Of a stretch of DNA of 64,000 nt, positions 59,701 through 64,000 are shown piece after piece. A program made the position numbers and the translations under genes. A model generated the notes under the pieces. The model did no database searches, was not told the origin of the DNA, and worked only from the letters and a program-made list of their open reading frames with translations. Origin of the DNA: Tigriopus japonicus (taxonomy: Eukaryota; Arthropoda; Copepoda; Harpacticoida; Harpacticidae); contig CM021312.1 in the NCBI GenBank assembly GCA_010645155.1, forward strand, positions 3,126,314 through 3,190,313, given 5' to 3'. How positions within the stretch are numbered: the first letter of the stretch is position 1; each line of letters opens with the position of its first letter.

Positions 59701-62125
59701 CCTTTTTTCCGTCAGGCAACCCATTTCATGCATTGGATGAATGTGTATAACCTCATACTAAAATGTTTTCTTCAAATAATTCCTCGAAGGTAAATTGGAA
59801 CTAACGGCATTAACAAATCCTTAGTTTGCCGTAGATCCTCCTTGGAAGTTTTTGTAGCGAATTGCAAATATTTGAAACGTCACAATTCGTATTGGAAGTT
59901 CATTCTATGAATACGTTTGTACCTTATCTTCGTGTTCACCTTGTTTGCTTTCAGTCAATTATAGCTCATTAAGACCAATATGCCTGTTGGTGGCCTTCAG
60001 GGTTTATCAAGTAAAGAAGGCTCTCTTTCCACAACAATCCATCACATTTTTAACTCCCACATTCGGTGCTCATGCAACATTTTCAAATGTAAAACTGGGA
60101 ACAAGACTTTCCCAATAGTTGTCTTTTTTATTATGTTTTACGTTTCGAAATGAACAGACCAAGAAAAAGAACTAAGGCCTCGTTTTTTTCATATTCCCAA
60201 GCAAATATCCCCAAACCATGAGAACTTGAGAAATACATCGTGGTCTGGCCAATATCTTTCATAAATAATGCTTGCATCCCTCATGAATCATACATAATGG
60301 AACAAAATTGCTCCTCTCTTTTTCACCGCGTTGGTTTTCGGAGAACTGGAAATCTGGAGTGATTGCAATAATTGAATATGATGCTATGGTTGATATAACA
60401 ATACCCTAGAAAGCTTCAATGTCTGGCTGAGGAACAAAACAAAGGGATAATGCATGAATAATACCCTTCAACGTGATTGTTTGTAGAGGCAAAAATGCCA
60501 TTACTAATATTTGAAGAGTCCATACATCATTTATCTCAGAGATCAAATCATAAATTTAGAACACGATTCTTGAAAGGTTACCTTGTACCCATCTCTCTTG
60601 AAAGGTAGCCCTTTTTTACTGAAACGACAAACAACATTCTAAATACATTTGGGCTAGAAAGATCAGATTGGCGTGTTAACGGTAGTGATGGACCGAAAGC
60701 GCTTTCGGCCGAAATTACGGCCTAAATTTCGGTTTCGGTTTCGGTTATGCCTACCGAGCCGAAAGCAGACAAGCACTATATAAAATGGAGTTTGTCAACA
60801 AAATCGAAAAAAAAATTGGTCCAAAAACGTCTGAAATTTAAGTTTTCCGATTTTTCAAAATTTGCGACTGCCCAACATCGAACACATGAGCATTCTAATT
60901 TTTAAGGCGGATTTTGCATTTGAACAATTTTGTAATCAGGTGCTCTCGGTTTCGGTTTCGGTTAAGCCCTCTTTCGGCCGAAACTTTCGGTTTCGGTTAT
61001 GAGCCCTTTCGGTCCATCACTAGTTAACGGCAACATCACCCTTAAAATGTTGAGCTAACGACGACTTTACTAACGAGTAGATGGATTAAAGAGGAAGCGA
61101 TTGAAGGCAAAAGGAAGTATAGGAAAATTCGCAAGAGTTTTACCGGTTTTGCAGCAGGATCGACGTAAATTGAGAAGGATGAATTGAAGCTTCAGAAATA
61201 GCCACGCATACATAGCCTTTTGTAATACAAGTTCATGATCTCAAAGGTTTAGCCTCCGAAGAAGACCTATCAAGTTTTCTTTCATGTTTATAGTAAACGT
61301 GAGATACCTGTCTGTGTAAGTGGTTCCAAGTAAATTGTGTTACATATTTGCTGATCATATGCCAAGGTTCAAAACAGAAGAGCTGAAATGGAAATGGAGG
61401 TTATTACTTGTCATGTCAAGAACAACATATCCATAAAAGCTATCTTGAAAGGTTGAGTGGGGTAAAAGACGAAATTTCCGAGAACCTTCTGCTTTTAAAT
61501 ACAAATTTGCTGGTACGACATAGTGCTGCGGAATTTTGGTGGATTGACTTTGCATTAGCTGATCAAGCGACAGTATCAAAACAAAGAGAAAAACTGTTCA
61601 AGCACCTTGCAAGAAATAAGGGTTCGAGTTTTCGGCTCTCGAAAAAAAATATTTTTTTCAAGCTTGTCTTCAACTAGGATAGAGAGGAGGCAGATTTAAA
61701 GCATGATATGCGGTCACTCTATGAAAATCAAAACAAGTAAAAGATGTTCACAGCTTACAGCTGACGAACCTCAAAATTTTGTAAGCTGTTTTGCGTTTGT
61801 CAATACTCTTCAAACTAGTTTTAACACAAAGCACGAATTTTGTCGTAAAGTACCTTTAAATAAACCTGCCCAAACGTCCGAATGTTGCCACATGTTTCAT
61901 TTTTACGAATCGGGATCAAACATGTAGTTGCTTATCCACAAGTCTTTAACATGAAGCTCTTTCATATCACATAATCATTCGTATTTACAATGTCTCATTT
62001 AACTTTTGTCCTTATTTTTGCAGGTCTAACCATTGACACAGTGTCTTGTACCAACCTAATTATCTCTATTGGCCTGTGTGTGGACTTCTCCGCTCATATT
62101 GCCCATGCTTTCCTCCATGCTCAAG
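21385..62125 (+). CDS. Patched domain-containing (PTCHD/PTR family) membrane protein, 3' end beyond window
   Basis: Fourteen exons splice in consistent phase to 839 codons: 21385-21428, 21494-21749, 21811-21884, 22276-22599, 23542-23713, 38168-38392, 38494-38623, 40533-40699, 40957-41354, 41922-42094, 43303-43445, 45828-45980, 54492-54648, 62024-62125. The architecture is that of Patched-related RND-type proteins: one helix, a large extracellular domain, a five-helix sterol-sensing domain with GIDDMF, a second extracellular domain, then the second helix bundle with GLCVDFSAHIAHAF. These two Gly-x-x-x-Asp motifs are the proton/sodium-relay positions of RND transporters. Family members (Drosophila Ptr, C. 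elegans PTRs, vertebrate PTCHD3) act in sterol handling, Hedgehog-type signalling or lumen formation; which applies here is unknown. The last helices, about 100-150 residues, are off the right edge. The transcript is over 41 kb because of TE-filled introns; intron 5 (23714-38167) hosts opposite-strand genes. Confidence 0.88.
23929..24196. repeat. Short inverted-repeat element (MITE-like)
   Basis: Arms of about 67 bp at 23,929-23,996 and 24,129-24,196 are inverted copies (shared cores CGAACGAATTCAGCTGGGGA and GGGGCCAAAA) around a spacer of about 130 bp. No clear target duplication. Looks like a decayed non-autonomous DNA transposon. Confidence 0.6.
25088..25660. repeat. AT-rich repeat of AATTACA/TGTAATT units
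   Basis: The motifs CAATTACAATTACTT and TGTAATTGTAATT recur many times on both strands around the LINE tail. Probably a decayed TE or an expanded simple repeat. Confidence 0.5.
25191..25310 (-). repeat. LINE 3'-tail fragment
   Basis: Contains the palindromic tail CTACAAGGAATGGGATTCC with flanking sequence shared with the LINE ends at 39.8 and 58.1 kb. Strongly 5'-truncated. Confidence 0.65.
26146..26240 (+). repeat. Dispersed repeat, copy of the element ending near 54.2 kb
   Basis: From ATGGGAGTGATTACT onward, about 95 bp match the reverse complement of 54,125-54,220 (shared AGATTT, TTTGGTAT, GTCATTGCAT). Confidence 0.6.
26825..26990 (+). repeat. Dispersed repeat shared with 48.6-48.76 kb
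   Basis: About 120 bp from 26,870 (GGTGGACAG...) match 48,623-48,755 (GGTGGACTG...), including CTAAATCG, GCTTTTA, TGTTTCCAGTTTT and GAGGTGTTGA. An 18-bp motif just before it (26,825-26,842) is present in inverted orientation beside the other copy. Confidence 0.65.
26991..28290. other. Intronic stretch, nothing recognised
   Basis: AT-rich sequence between the dispersed repeat and the mariner-like element. The open frame at 27,758-28,033 has no recognisable similarity. Confidence 0.4.
28291..29174 (-). mobile_element. Internally deleted mariner/Tc1-like DNA transposon with transposase remnant
   Basis: The two ends are inverted copies of CAGAGTGGGGC(C/A)GCAAAAA plus TGTCC, with TA beside the left end and a mutated AA at the right. 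Read on the minus strand, a piece of helix-turn-helix (IDFFCDGIRQKDIASVIGRD, near 29,000-28,930, frame-shifted) is followed by the DDE region: TKVYCNILGYTS, KFCQETLPTF and PKPLDYFSW-like, the family's SPDLNPLDYFVW site. The Asp of SPD is replaced (SPNPQKPLDY). The element is about 884 bp against 1.3 kb or more for intact relatives and carries stops and frameshifts, so it is inactive. Confidence 0.75.
29372..29538 (-). mobile_element. tRNA-derived SINE with a LINE-type 3' tail
   Basis: On the minus strand it starts with CAGAGTGGCCTCGTGCGTTC (box A-like, tRNA-Leu style) and has a degenerate box B (GGTTCAAATACTG). A 50-bp body follows (GCAGTCGGGAGAAGTCC), then GGGAATCGCATTCCTTGTAG and CGGTATTATAAAA. 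The same head occurs at 56,561-56,699 and the same tail ends the LINE copies at 39.8 and 58.1 kb. Confidence 0.7.
29745..31457 (-). CDS. GT14 core-2/I-branching N-acetylglucosaminyltransferase-like protein, copy A (intact)
   Basis: Three exons (31145-31457, 30302-30695, 29745-30219) join in phase to 393 residues, a little shorter than vertebrate GCNT1 (about 430). Topology is type II Golgi: a short basic N-terminus (MRRRKF), a membrane anchor (about residues 7-24), a stem, then the GT14 catalytic domain from about residue 91 (FPLAFGVTTFNQVGIL). Family motifs follow: DSYCIHVDAKAK, TVDDPVAVVWGHFSVLEADF, HWNLYLNLAGTELPL, RKGYKNVALPRNLLNF, PDEHFYSTI (the Glu here is the likely catalytic base) and a Cys-rich end (GGCLRLTWWDDENCRGKSI). 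Members add GlcNAc in beta-1,6 linkage to Gal or GalNAc of glycans. The gene lies inside PTCHD intron 5 on the opposite strand, and a MITE ends 63 bp before its start codon. A related, broken copy lies 3 kb upstream. Confidence 0.85.
31520..32342. mobile_element. hAT-like MITE with about 330-bp inverted arms and target duplication
   Basis: The element runs from CAAGGAGGACGG to CCGTCCTCCTTG. Arms at 31,520-31,850 and 32,010-32,342 are long, highly similar inverted copies around a spacer of about 160 bp. It is flanked by a perfect 7-bp direct repeat TCTTAGT (31,513-31,519 and 32,343-32,349), extendable to 8 bp if the terminal G is counted, which fits hAT-type insertion. No transposase. It sits immediately upstream of glycosyltransferase copy A. 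Confidence 0.85.
32350..34264. other. Intronic stretch holding a (CAAA)n/ATAATC repeat
   Basis: Apart from the simple repeat at 33,003-33,237, nothing is recognised between the MITE and the next LINE tail. Confidence 0.4.
33003..33237 (+). repeat. (AAAC)n microsatellite with periodic ATAATC interruptions
   Basis: AAAC tetramers are repeated throughout, interrupted at regular spacing by AAATAATC, giving a compound repeat of 16-20 bp units; the last 40 bp are pure AAAC. Confidence 0.85.
34265..34430 (-). repeat. LINE 3'-tail fragment, diverged
   Basis: Matches the last 160 bp of the LINE family (AAGGAATGGTATTCCCTG, then GAGTTGCTGTTGGCAGA, TGTACAACCC) with more changes than the copy at 39.8 kb. 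Confidence 0.6.
34459..36889 (-). pseudogene. GT14 core-2/I-branching glycosyltransferase-like gene, copy B (frame broken)
   Basis: Two exons are visible (36046-36889 and 34459-34936). The start used is the ATG at 36889, giving a type II anchor (GFRAVLPLLCFLVITVLVF) and a stem unlike copy A, then a catalytic region nearly identical to copy A (DSYCIHVDAKAK..., TVDDPVAVVWGHFSVLEADF). At about 36,177 a 7-nt deletion relative to copy A removes the LAGTELPL core and brings TGA into frame right after HWNLYLN. The downstream sequence stays open in the shifted frame, the splice sites are kept, and exon 3 remains fully open to its stop. The region matching the copy A exon 1-2 intron is absent here. 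Either the gene is a young pseudogene or the deletion is an assembly error. Confidence 0.75.
34937..36045. other. Intron of glycosyltransferase copy B, 1.1 kb, AT-rich
   Basis: The same intron in copy A is only 82 bp, so about 1 kb was inserted here. Two plus-strand open frames (35,406-35,642 and 35,720-35,956) are AT-rich and unrecognised; they may be relics of an inserted element. Confidence 0.45.
36890..38167. other. Last part of PTCHD intron 5, nothing recognised
   Basis: Likely upstream region of glycosyltransferase copy B near 36.9-37.3 kb, then AT-rich intron to the acceptor at 38,167. No domain-bearing frame. Confidence 0.4.
38168..40699 (+). CDS. Patched-domain gene, exons 6-8 (start of sterol-sensing domain)
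   Basis: Exon 6 (38168-38392) ends the first extracellular domain (FSDIASANIFTDVNM) and gives helix 2 (VVLGFAIVFIYVLVMLG). Exon 7 (38494-38623) gives helix 3 (VFVSLAGLVAVFMALIASYG) and the start of helix 4 (PLHNFIPFLILGLG). Exon 8 (40533-40699) starts with IDDMFVIIQAWNKF and ends ...SLTDFMAFAIGAST. The GIDDMF motif spans the exon 7/8 junction. This covers residues about 291-464. The 1.9-kb intron between exons 7 and 8 holds the LINE and Tc1 fragments. Confidence 0.88.
38624..39409. other. PTCHD intron 7, first part, nothing recognised
   Basis: AT-rich sequence without supported features before the Tc1-like fragment. Confidence 0.4.
39410..39745 (-). mobile_element. Degenerate Tc1/mariner-type transposase N-terminal fragment
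   Basis: On the minus strand, fragments MGVNRG, VYYVSKRDEVQRKEGTDPKP, MGVSEATVRKTVKRAGG and RVERPFMKEKN appear in different frames, the layout of a transposase helix-turn-helix region with an SxATVRK recognition helix. It is broken by stops and frameshifts and directly abuts the LINE tail at 39.79 kb. It is GC-richer than the surrounding intron. Confidence 0.55.
39790..40230 (-). mobile_element. 5'-truncated LINE (jockey/CR1-like), 3' end of ORF2 plus tail
   Basis: Minus-strand open frame 39,872-40,132 encodes the ORF2 C-terminus (SSLLYRAPSLFNLLPISLRR, FKAGLDKFLNTIPDQPTIQG), near-identical to 57,775-58,029. It is followed by the palindromic tail GGAATGGGATTCC-type sequence and a poly(C)/poly(A)-like end at 39.77-39.81 kb. 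Confidence 0.8.
40957..45980 (+). CDS. Patched-domain gene, exons 9-12 (end of sterol-sensing domain, helix 7, second extracellular domain)
   Basis: Exon 9 (40957-41354) carries LLPALKSFCMYCGIGILITY and the helix-7 region NWLVKVGILSVTGLILALSI, then the FDPVWFLPKDSYLFQWF segment that opens the second extracellular domain. Exon 10 (41922-42094), exon 11 (43303-43445) and exon 12 (45828-45980) complete that domain up to KGYATWETDE, covering residues about 465-753. Phases are 0, 2, 1, 0 and 0 across the junctions and all fit. Exon 12 ends in GAG/GTTCGT, a slightly weak donor. Confidence 0.86.
42095..43302. other. PTCHD intron 10, nothing recognised
   Basis: AT-rich; open frames on both strands are unremarkable. 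Confidence 0.4.
43446..45827. other. PTCHD intron 11 with an inverted-repeat element
   Basis: Aside from the inverted repeat at 44,477-45,098, nothing is recognised. The frame at 43,850-44,152 is Lys/Arg-rich but has no match I know. Confidence 0.4.
44477..45098. repeat. Inverted-repeat element with 200-bp arms
   Basis: Arms 44,477-44,683 and 44,890-45,098 are inverted copies (shared GTATGTTGGTTGACCCCTG, GAAGCTATGATTTAATTAG, CTTGTGAGCAGATGTTAT) around a 206-bp spacer. Both arms encode a similar peptide outward-facing on opposite strands (NEIQAQSTYSLDTPR and NELQAQSTSSLDIPR), so the repeat unit may once have been coding. Confidence 0.75.
46601..46750 (+). CDS. Possible extra (cassette) exon encoding a hydrophobic helix
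   Basis: An AG acceptor (ATTTATGTAG) at 46,600 opens 50 codons (DGCIRTEWLKFFKLAWGSTQ, then about 26 hydrophobic residues VNFMFVIGTIILVYTIILFV...) ending at CAC/GTAATC. Both ends are phase 0, compatible with exon 12 (45980) and exon 13 (54492). Known Patched-family proteins go straight from ...WETDE to VITHELVRN, so this segment would be an insertion. It may be an alternative exon, an exon of a nested gene, or chance. Confidence 0.35.
47141..47420. mobile_element. hAT-like MITE with 15-bp termini and 8-bp target duplication
   Basis: Termini CATAGGCGTAGGAGG and CCTCCTACGCCTATG are perfect inverted repeats, flanked by GAAACAAC at 47,133-47,140 and 47,421-47,428. Internal G-runs and C-runs (GGGGGGCA... 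and ...TGCCCCCCC) resemble a repeat widespread in invertebrates. No coding capacity. Confidence 0.85.
47541..48578. mobile_element. Foldback-type element with arms made of 15-bp tandem repeats
   Basis: Left arm 47,541-47,883 and right arm 48,170-48,578 are long inverted repeats, outer parts about 93% alike by eye (both contain ATCTCCCCCTGTAGGTTTGC or its complement). The inner part of each arm is about 10-14 copies of the 15-mer ACTCCGCCACGGTAA or its complement. The spacer (about 47,884-48,170) is unique. This is the structure of foldback (FB) transposons. Because 15 is a multiple of three, all frames are open and produce long artefactual repeat peptides. Confidence 0.8.
48594..48755 (+). 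repeat. Dispersed repeat shared with 26.87-26.99 kb
   Basis: Lies directly right of the foldback element. The shared block starts at 48,623; the 18-bp motif GCAAATGTTCGGTCGGAA at 48,594-48,611 is the exact reverse complement of 26,825-26,842. Confidence 0.65.
48756..52427. other. PTCHD intron 12, central part, nothing recognised
   Basis: No supported gene or repeat. A G/C hairpin CCCCCCGCTTCGGGGG lies near 49,440. Confidence 0.4.
52428..52500 (-). repeat. tRNA-like sequence, probably a SINE head or tRNA relic
   Basis: Minus strand shows a box A-like GTAGCTTAGGGGTTGAGC and a perfect box B GGTTCGAATCC within CCTGGTTCGAATCCCGG. The T-stem has one mismatch and the anticodon stem does not pair, so it is not a functional tRNA. 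Confidence 0.5.
53334..54220. mobile_element. Candidate DNA element with ATGGGAGTRATTACT termini
   Basis: ATGGGAGTGATTACT at 53,334 and AGTAATTACTCCCAT at 54,206-54,220 form inverted ends 887 bp apart, and the right end is homologous to 26,146-26,240. No clear target duplication and no transposase frame. Confidence 0.45.
54492..54648 (+). CDS. Patched-domain gene, exon 13 (helices 8 and 9)
   Basis: Opens with VITHELVRNLALALTCILIT TLLLL and continues through ALQVLLCVVVTLINVAGFMH to LWG, phase 0 in and phase 1 out, residues about 754-805. The match to the Patched-family second helix bundle (VRNLALAL..., VDVVGFMHFWG-type) is clear. Confidence 0.9.
54803..55171. mobile_element. Diverged copy of the 60.7-kb hAT-like MITE family
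   Basis: Ends TAGCGATGGACT and AGCGCTTTTGGTCTACCACC resemble TAGTGATGGACC and its complement, and the interior repeats CCGAAAGTTTCGGCCGA and TTAACCGAAACTGAAA. Target duplication is not clean, consistent with age. The middle is an AT-rich microsatellite. Confidence 0.6.
55172..56152. other. PTCHD intron 13, nothing recognised
   Basis: AT-rich intron without supported features. Confidence 0.4.
56153..56410 (-). mobile_element. tRNA-derived SINE
   Basis: Minus strand head has box A TGGCGTCGTGGTTAGCGC and box B GGTTTGATTCTCC with the usual spacing (56,345-56,403). A body of about 170 bp follows, with an A9 run near the end (56,168-56,176). This family has a different tail from the one at 29.4 kb. 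Confidence 0.7.
56561..56746 (+). mobile_element. SINE head (tRNA-Leu-like) with triplicated box B region, abutting a LINE
   Basis: GTCAGAGTGGCCACGCG (box A side) starts at 56,561. A 29-bp unit (TAAGTACTTCCCCAGACGGC + GTAGGTTCG) is repeated three times at 56,607-56,635, 56,636-56,664 and 56,665-56,693. A perfect box B GGTTCGAATCC follows at 56,688-56,698, then the body GTCGGGAGAAATCC as in the SINE at 29.4 kb, after which LINE sequence starts. Confidence 0.6.
56747..58110 (+). mobile_element. Degenerate jockey/CR1-like LINE: reverse transcriptase, ORF2 C-terminus and 3' tail
   Basis: The reverse transcriptase frame (to 57,420) shows VIYLDFAKAFDKVDHGLLL, SGVPQGSILGPLLFILFI and SYADDTKLV, the RT palm with YADD catalytic motif. 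It then shifts frame at about 57,415 and carries an in-frame TAG near 57,620. The C-terminal part (57,775-58,029) reads SSLLYRAPSLFNLLPISLRR. It ends in AGGGAATCCCATTCCTTGTA, GCGGTATTAAAAAATCC and a poly(C)/(A) run at 58,099-58,120. It lacks its 5' part and is dead. The RT is intronic to PTCHD on the same strand. Confidence 0.85.
58121..60682. other. PTCHD intron 13, further part, nothing recognised
   Basis: Open frames at 58,606-58,851 (plus) and 59,290-59,719 (minus) look protein-like in composition but have no domain, splice context or match I recognise. Confidence 0.35.
60683..61022. mobile_element. hAT-like MITE with TAGTGATGG ends and 8-bp target duplication
   Basis: Ends TAGTGATGGACCGAAAG and CTTTCGGTCCATCACTA are perfect 17-bp inverted repeats, flanked by GTTAACGG at 60,675-60,682 and 61,023-61,030. 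The 340-bp interior is rich in CGGTTTCGG and CCGAAA. A relative lies at 54.8 kb. Confidence 0.9.
61031..62023. other. PTCHD intron 13, last part, nothing recognised
   Basis: AT-rich intron up to the acceptor at 62,023. Confidence 0.4.
62024..62125 (+). CDS. Patched-domain gene, exon 14 (second RND motif)
   Basis: Encodes LTIDTVSCTNLIISIGLCVD FSAHIAHAF LHAQ, containing the GLCVDFSAHIAH motif conserved in Patched-related proteins. Phase 1 in, phase 1 out; donor CAAG/GTTCGT. The next exon (expected to start with a Gly-Thr-Arg type segment) is not visible before 64,000. Confidence 0.88.
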
Positions 62126-62381
62126 GTTCGTCGTTCATGGTATTTACTCGAGCTCGTTCATTCGTTGGCCTTCAACCTTCCCAGAACAGCATACATATTG
62201 CAGACGATAATTGGAGAGCTTCGTTAGACACTTTCAATGACTCTCTTTTGGAGGAAAATTTCCGAACTCCTTTTCGGGAAAGAATGTTGGCATTACTCAA
62301 ATTGCCCGTCACGCTGAATAGAGCCAAGCTTAGAGGAGTATAGAGAGGCCATTGTCGTCATTTTGTCTGTCTTGTTTGTAG

Positions 62382-63099
62382 TAGTGATGGGAGGCAAACA
62401 AGAGCTTGGGCAAGCGGTCCGGTACAGTACCTTGGACTTGCCGAAACTTGGGTCTACTTGGGTGCCTGTACAAGTATTTTTCCCACCTTACAGGTTTGCC
62501 AAATTTGCTAGGAATGAAGACTAAACCTTCGGCATCAGAATTTCAATTAACCAGAAAGTTTCAGCGAAATAGGGCCCATGCCCTTGTTAGGATGGATTTT
62601 TAGATGAAAATACACAATTCAAAGCTTTTGTATCGAGAAATGCAAAAGCTTTTGAGAATATTTCAAAAAAAAAAAAGAGTTGGCATCTTATATTTTTTTC
62701 TAGCAACTCTGAGTGACCGAGCTTGTTCCCAAGTGTGACTGTTAAATCTCATTCTTGATTGGCCCGAAAAGTGTATTCATGTGTGGCTTAGAACGGAAAC
62801 TAAAGAAAAAACATGGTTTTGCAAATGCTATCCAAATCAAAATATTTTTTGTTTCACTTCCACTGTTTATTGCTAAATTATTAAGGTCAAAAGATCATTG
62901 AAAATGCAACTTGACATTCTTTTCTTCTAAGTCACACTGCAAGCATCTGAAATCTTCTAAGAGCAACTGCCGGCAACTGCATCTTCCAATGTTCCTTGAG
63001 CTTGCCAAGTGTATTGGTGTATTGCCCAAGTAATGCTTGTCAACAACTTGTGCTTGGGGTGTCTGTGATGACTCATTACTTGCCCAAGTCACATCACTA
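62382..63099. mobile_element. Candidate hAT-like MITE, target duplication decayed
   Basis: Ends TAGTGATG and CATCACTA are inverted, with CTTGGGCAAG-type motifs just inside both ends and repeated internally. The flanking 8-mers (GTTTGTAG and GTACAAAT) do not match. Confidence 0.45.
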
Positions 63100-63311
63100 G
63101 TACAAATGAAAGTGCAGAAGACATATTTCAATGTCAAATTCTATAATTGCGTGAACTAATGCCTGTGAATCAAATTATCATCTTCATTGAGCACCTTAGT
63201 ACAATTTGGGAGAAGCAAACCGTAGGCATGAGGTCACATGCCGAAAACTAAAAGTTTTTCAAAAAATTCCCTCCTAGGCCTACGAATACGTTTGTTTGGG
63301 TAAGTTTCAAC

Positions 63312-63960
63312 TAGAGTTCTAGGGAGAGAAATGTCACTCCCAAATCAAGGGTTTTTGTTATGATTCCATTCAGCTGACAACTCACACTCATGACATGGCG
63401 GCAAATTCAAAATACCCAGGAGATTGAGGCACATACAATTGAAGATCAGGGATACCAAATTTGTAAGAAACAAAAACTTTTCCAGATATTATATGGAGGT
63501 ATTCACTCACAGAGTGGATCAGCTACAAAGTTTTTGATGTTCAAGTGATAAACACGTACAAGAAAAAGCACCAAAGATTACCTAATTTCATCACTTACTT
63601 TTCACAATTTCTACATAACTTTCCTTGTTTTAAGATTTGGTCAACCTGACTGAGGGTTCATTCTCTTAATGCACATAAAATAACTCTATTTCAATTCCAA
63701 GTATTCTAATTCAAGATCCGATTTGATTTGAGTGCTTGGAAGAGTATCAGTTTTCAATTAGTTACCAAATGACTTATTTTTTCAAGCCACGTTATCTACA
63801 AATTTGATTCAAAAATCAACCAATTTCTGCCTGGGCTGTCAGGCCACTCTTCTTTTTAGAACACAATATGGTGATCCTGCCCAACTTCAGGCTAGTGACG
63901 GGGATCAAAACTGAAGGCAAGCAGTTGGCTGGGAGTGTCATTTTTCTCCCTAGAACTCTA
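63312..63960. mobile_element. hAT-like MITE with TAGAG ends and 8-bp target duplication
   Basis: About 31-bp inverted termini (starting TAGAGTTCTAGGGAGA, two mismatches) are flanked by perfect GTTTCAAC at 63,304-63,311 and 63,961-63,968. No coding capacity in 649 bp. Confidence 0.88.
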
Positions 63961-64000
63961 GTTTCAACTAGTCGCTGATGATGGTGACAGGACAACTCGA

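Noticed and set aside
59290..59719. Minus-strand protein-like frames in intron 13
   Set aside because: Composition is plausible, but they are overlapping frames without splice sites or known domain.
62126..62343. Continuation of PTCHD exon 14 as an open frame
   Set aside because: The frame runs past a good donor (CAAG/GTTCGT) and its sequence does not match the family; intron read-through.

Overview
The window is animal nuclear DNA: coding exons are split by GT-AG introns, many short, with long introns and intergenic stretches full of transposable elements. Gene content (a ciliary dynein-arm protein, an organic solute transporter alpha protein, a Patched-domain receptor, core-2/I-type glycosyltransferases, a Gln/Ser/Gly-rich secreted protein) and the abundance of hAT-like MITEs, mariner/Tc1 remnants, a jockey/CR1-like LINE and tRNA-derived SINEs suggest an arthropod, possibly a crustacean such as a copepod. 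The taxonomic call is inference; no species marker is visible.

Layout. Positions 1-20,300 are gene-dense. A secreted saposin-B protein resembling acyloxyacyl hydrolase runs off the left edge on the minus strand and shares a 243-bp upstream region with a complete four-exon DNAI7/CASC1 homologue (516-3558, plus). Next come a small single-pass membrane protein (3906-4253, plus) and an unrecognised 246-residue protein (4393-5133, minus). Two or three orphan minus-strand exons follow (7205-7799, 10349-10528, 14708-15047), surrounding an intronless OST-alpha/SLC51A-like gene (11416-12393, plus). A seven-exon minus-strand gene (16475-20223) encodes an approximately 1,110-residue secreted protein with a signal peptide, a possible BRICHOS-like N-terminal region, a furin site and a long repetitive region.

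Positions 21,385-64,000 are dominated by one plus-strand gene of the Patched-domain-containing (PTCHD/PTR) family. Fourteen phase-compatible exons can be placed between 21,385 and 62,125, encoding about 839 residues; the last membrane helices lie beyond the right edge. Its 14-kb fifth intron carries, on the opposite strand, two tandem copies of a GT14 (GCNT-like) glycosyltransferase gene. Copy A (29,745-31,457) is intact. Copy B (34,459-36,889) is nearly identical over part of its 3' exon but has a 7-nt deletion that breaks the frame.

The introns also hold mobile DNA: hAT-like MITEs with clean 7-8 bp target duplications (31.5, 47.1, 60.7 and 63.3 kb), a deleted mariner-like element (28.3 kb), a foldback element built from 15-bp repeats (47.5-48.6 kb), LINE fragments (39.8 and 56.7-58.1 kb) and SINEs. 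One SINE shares its palindromic 3' tail with the LINE, which suggests that the LINE machinery mobilises it. No bacterial-type features, CRISPR arrays or rRNA were seen.
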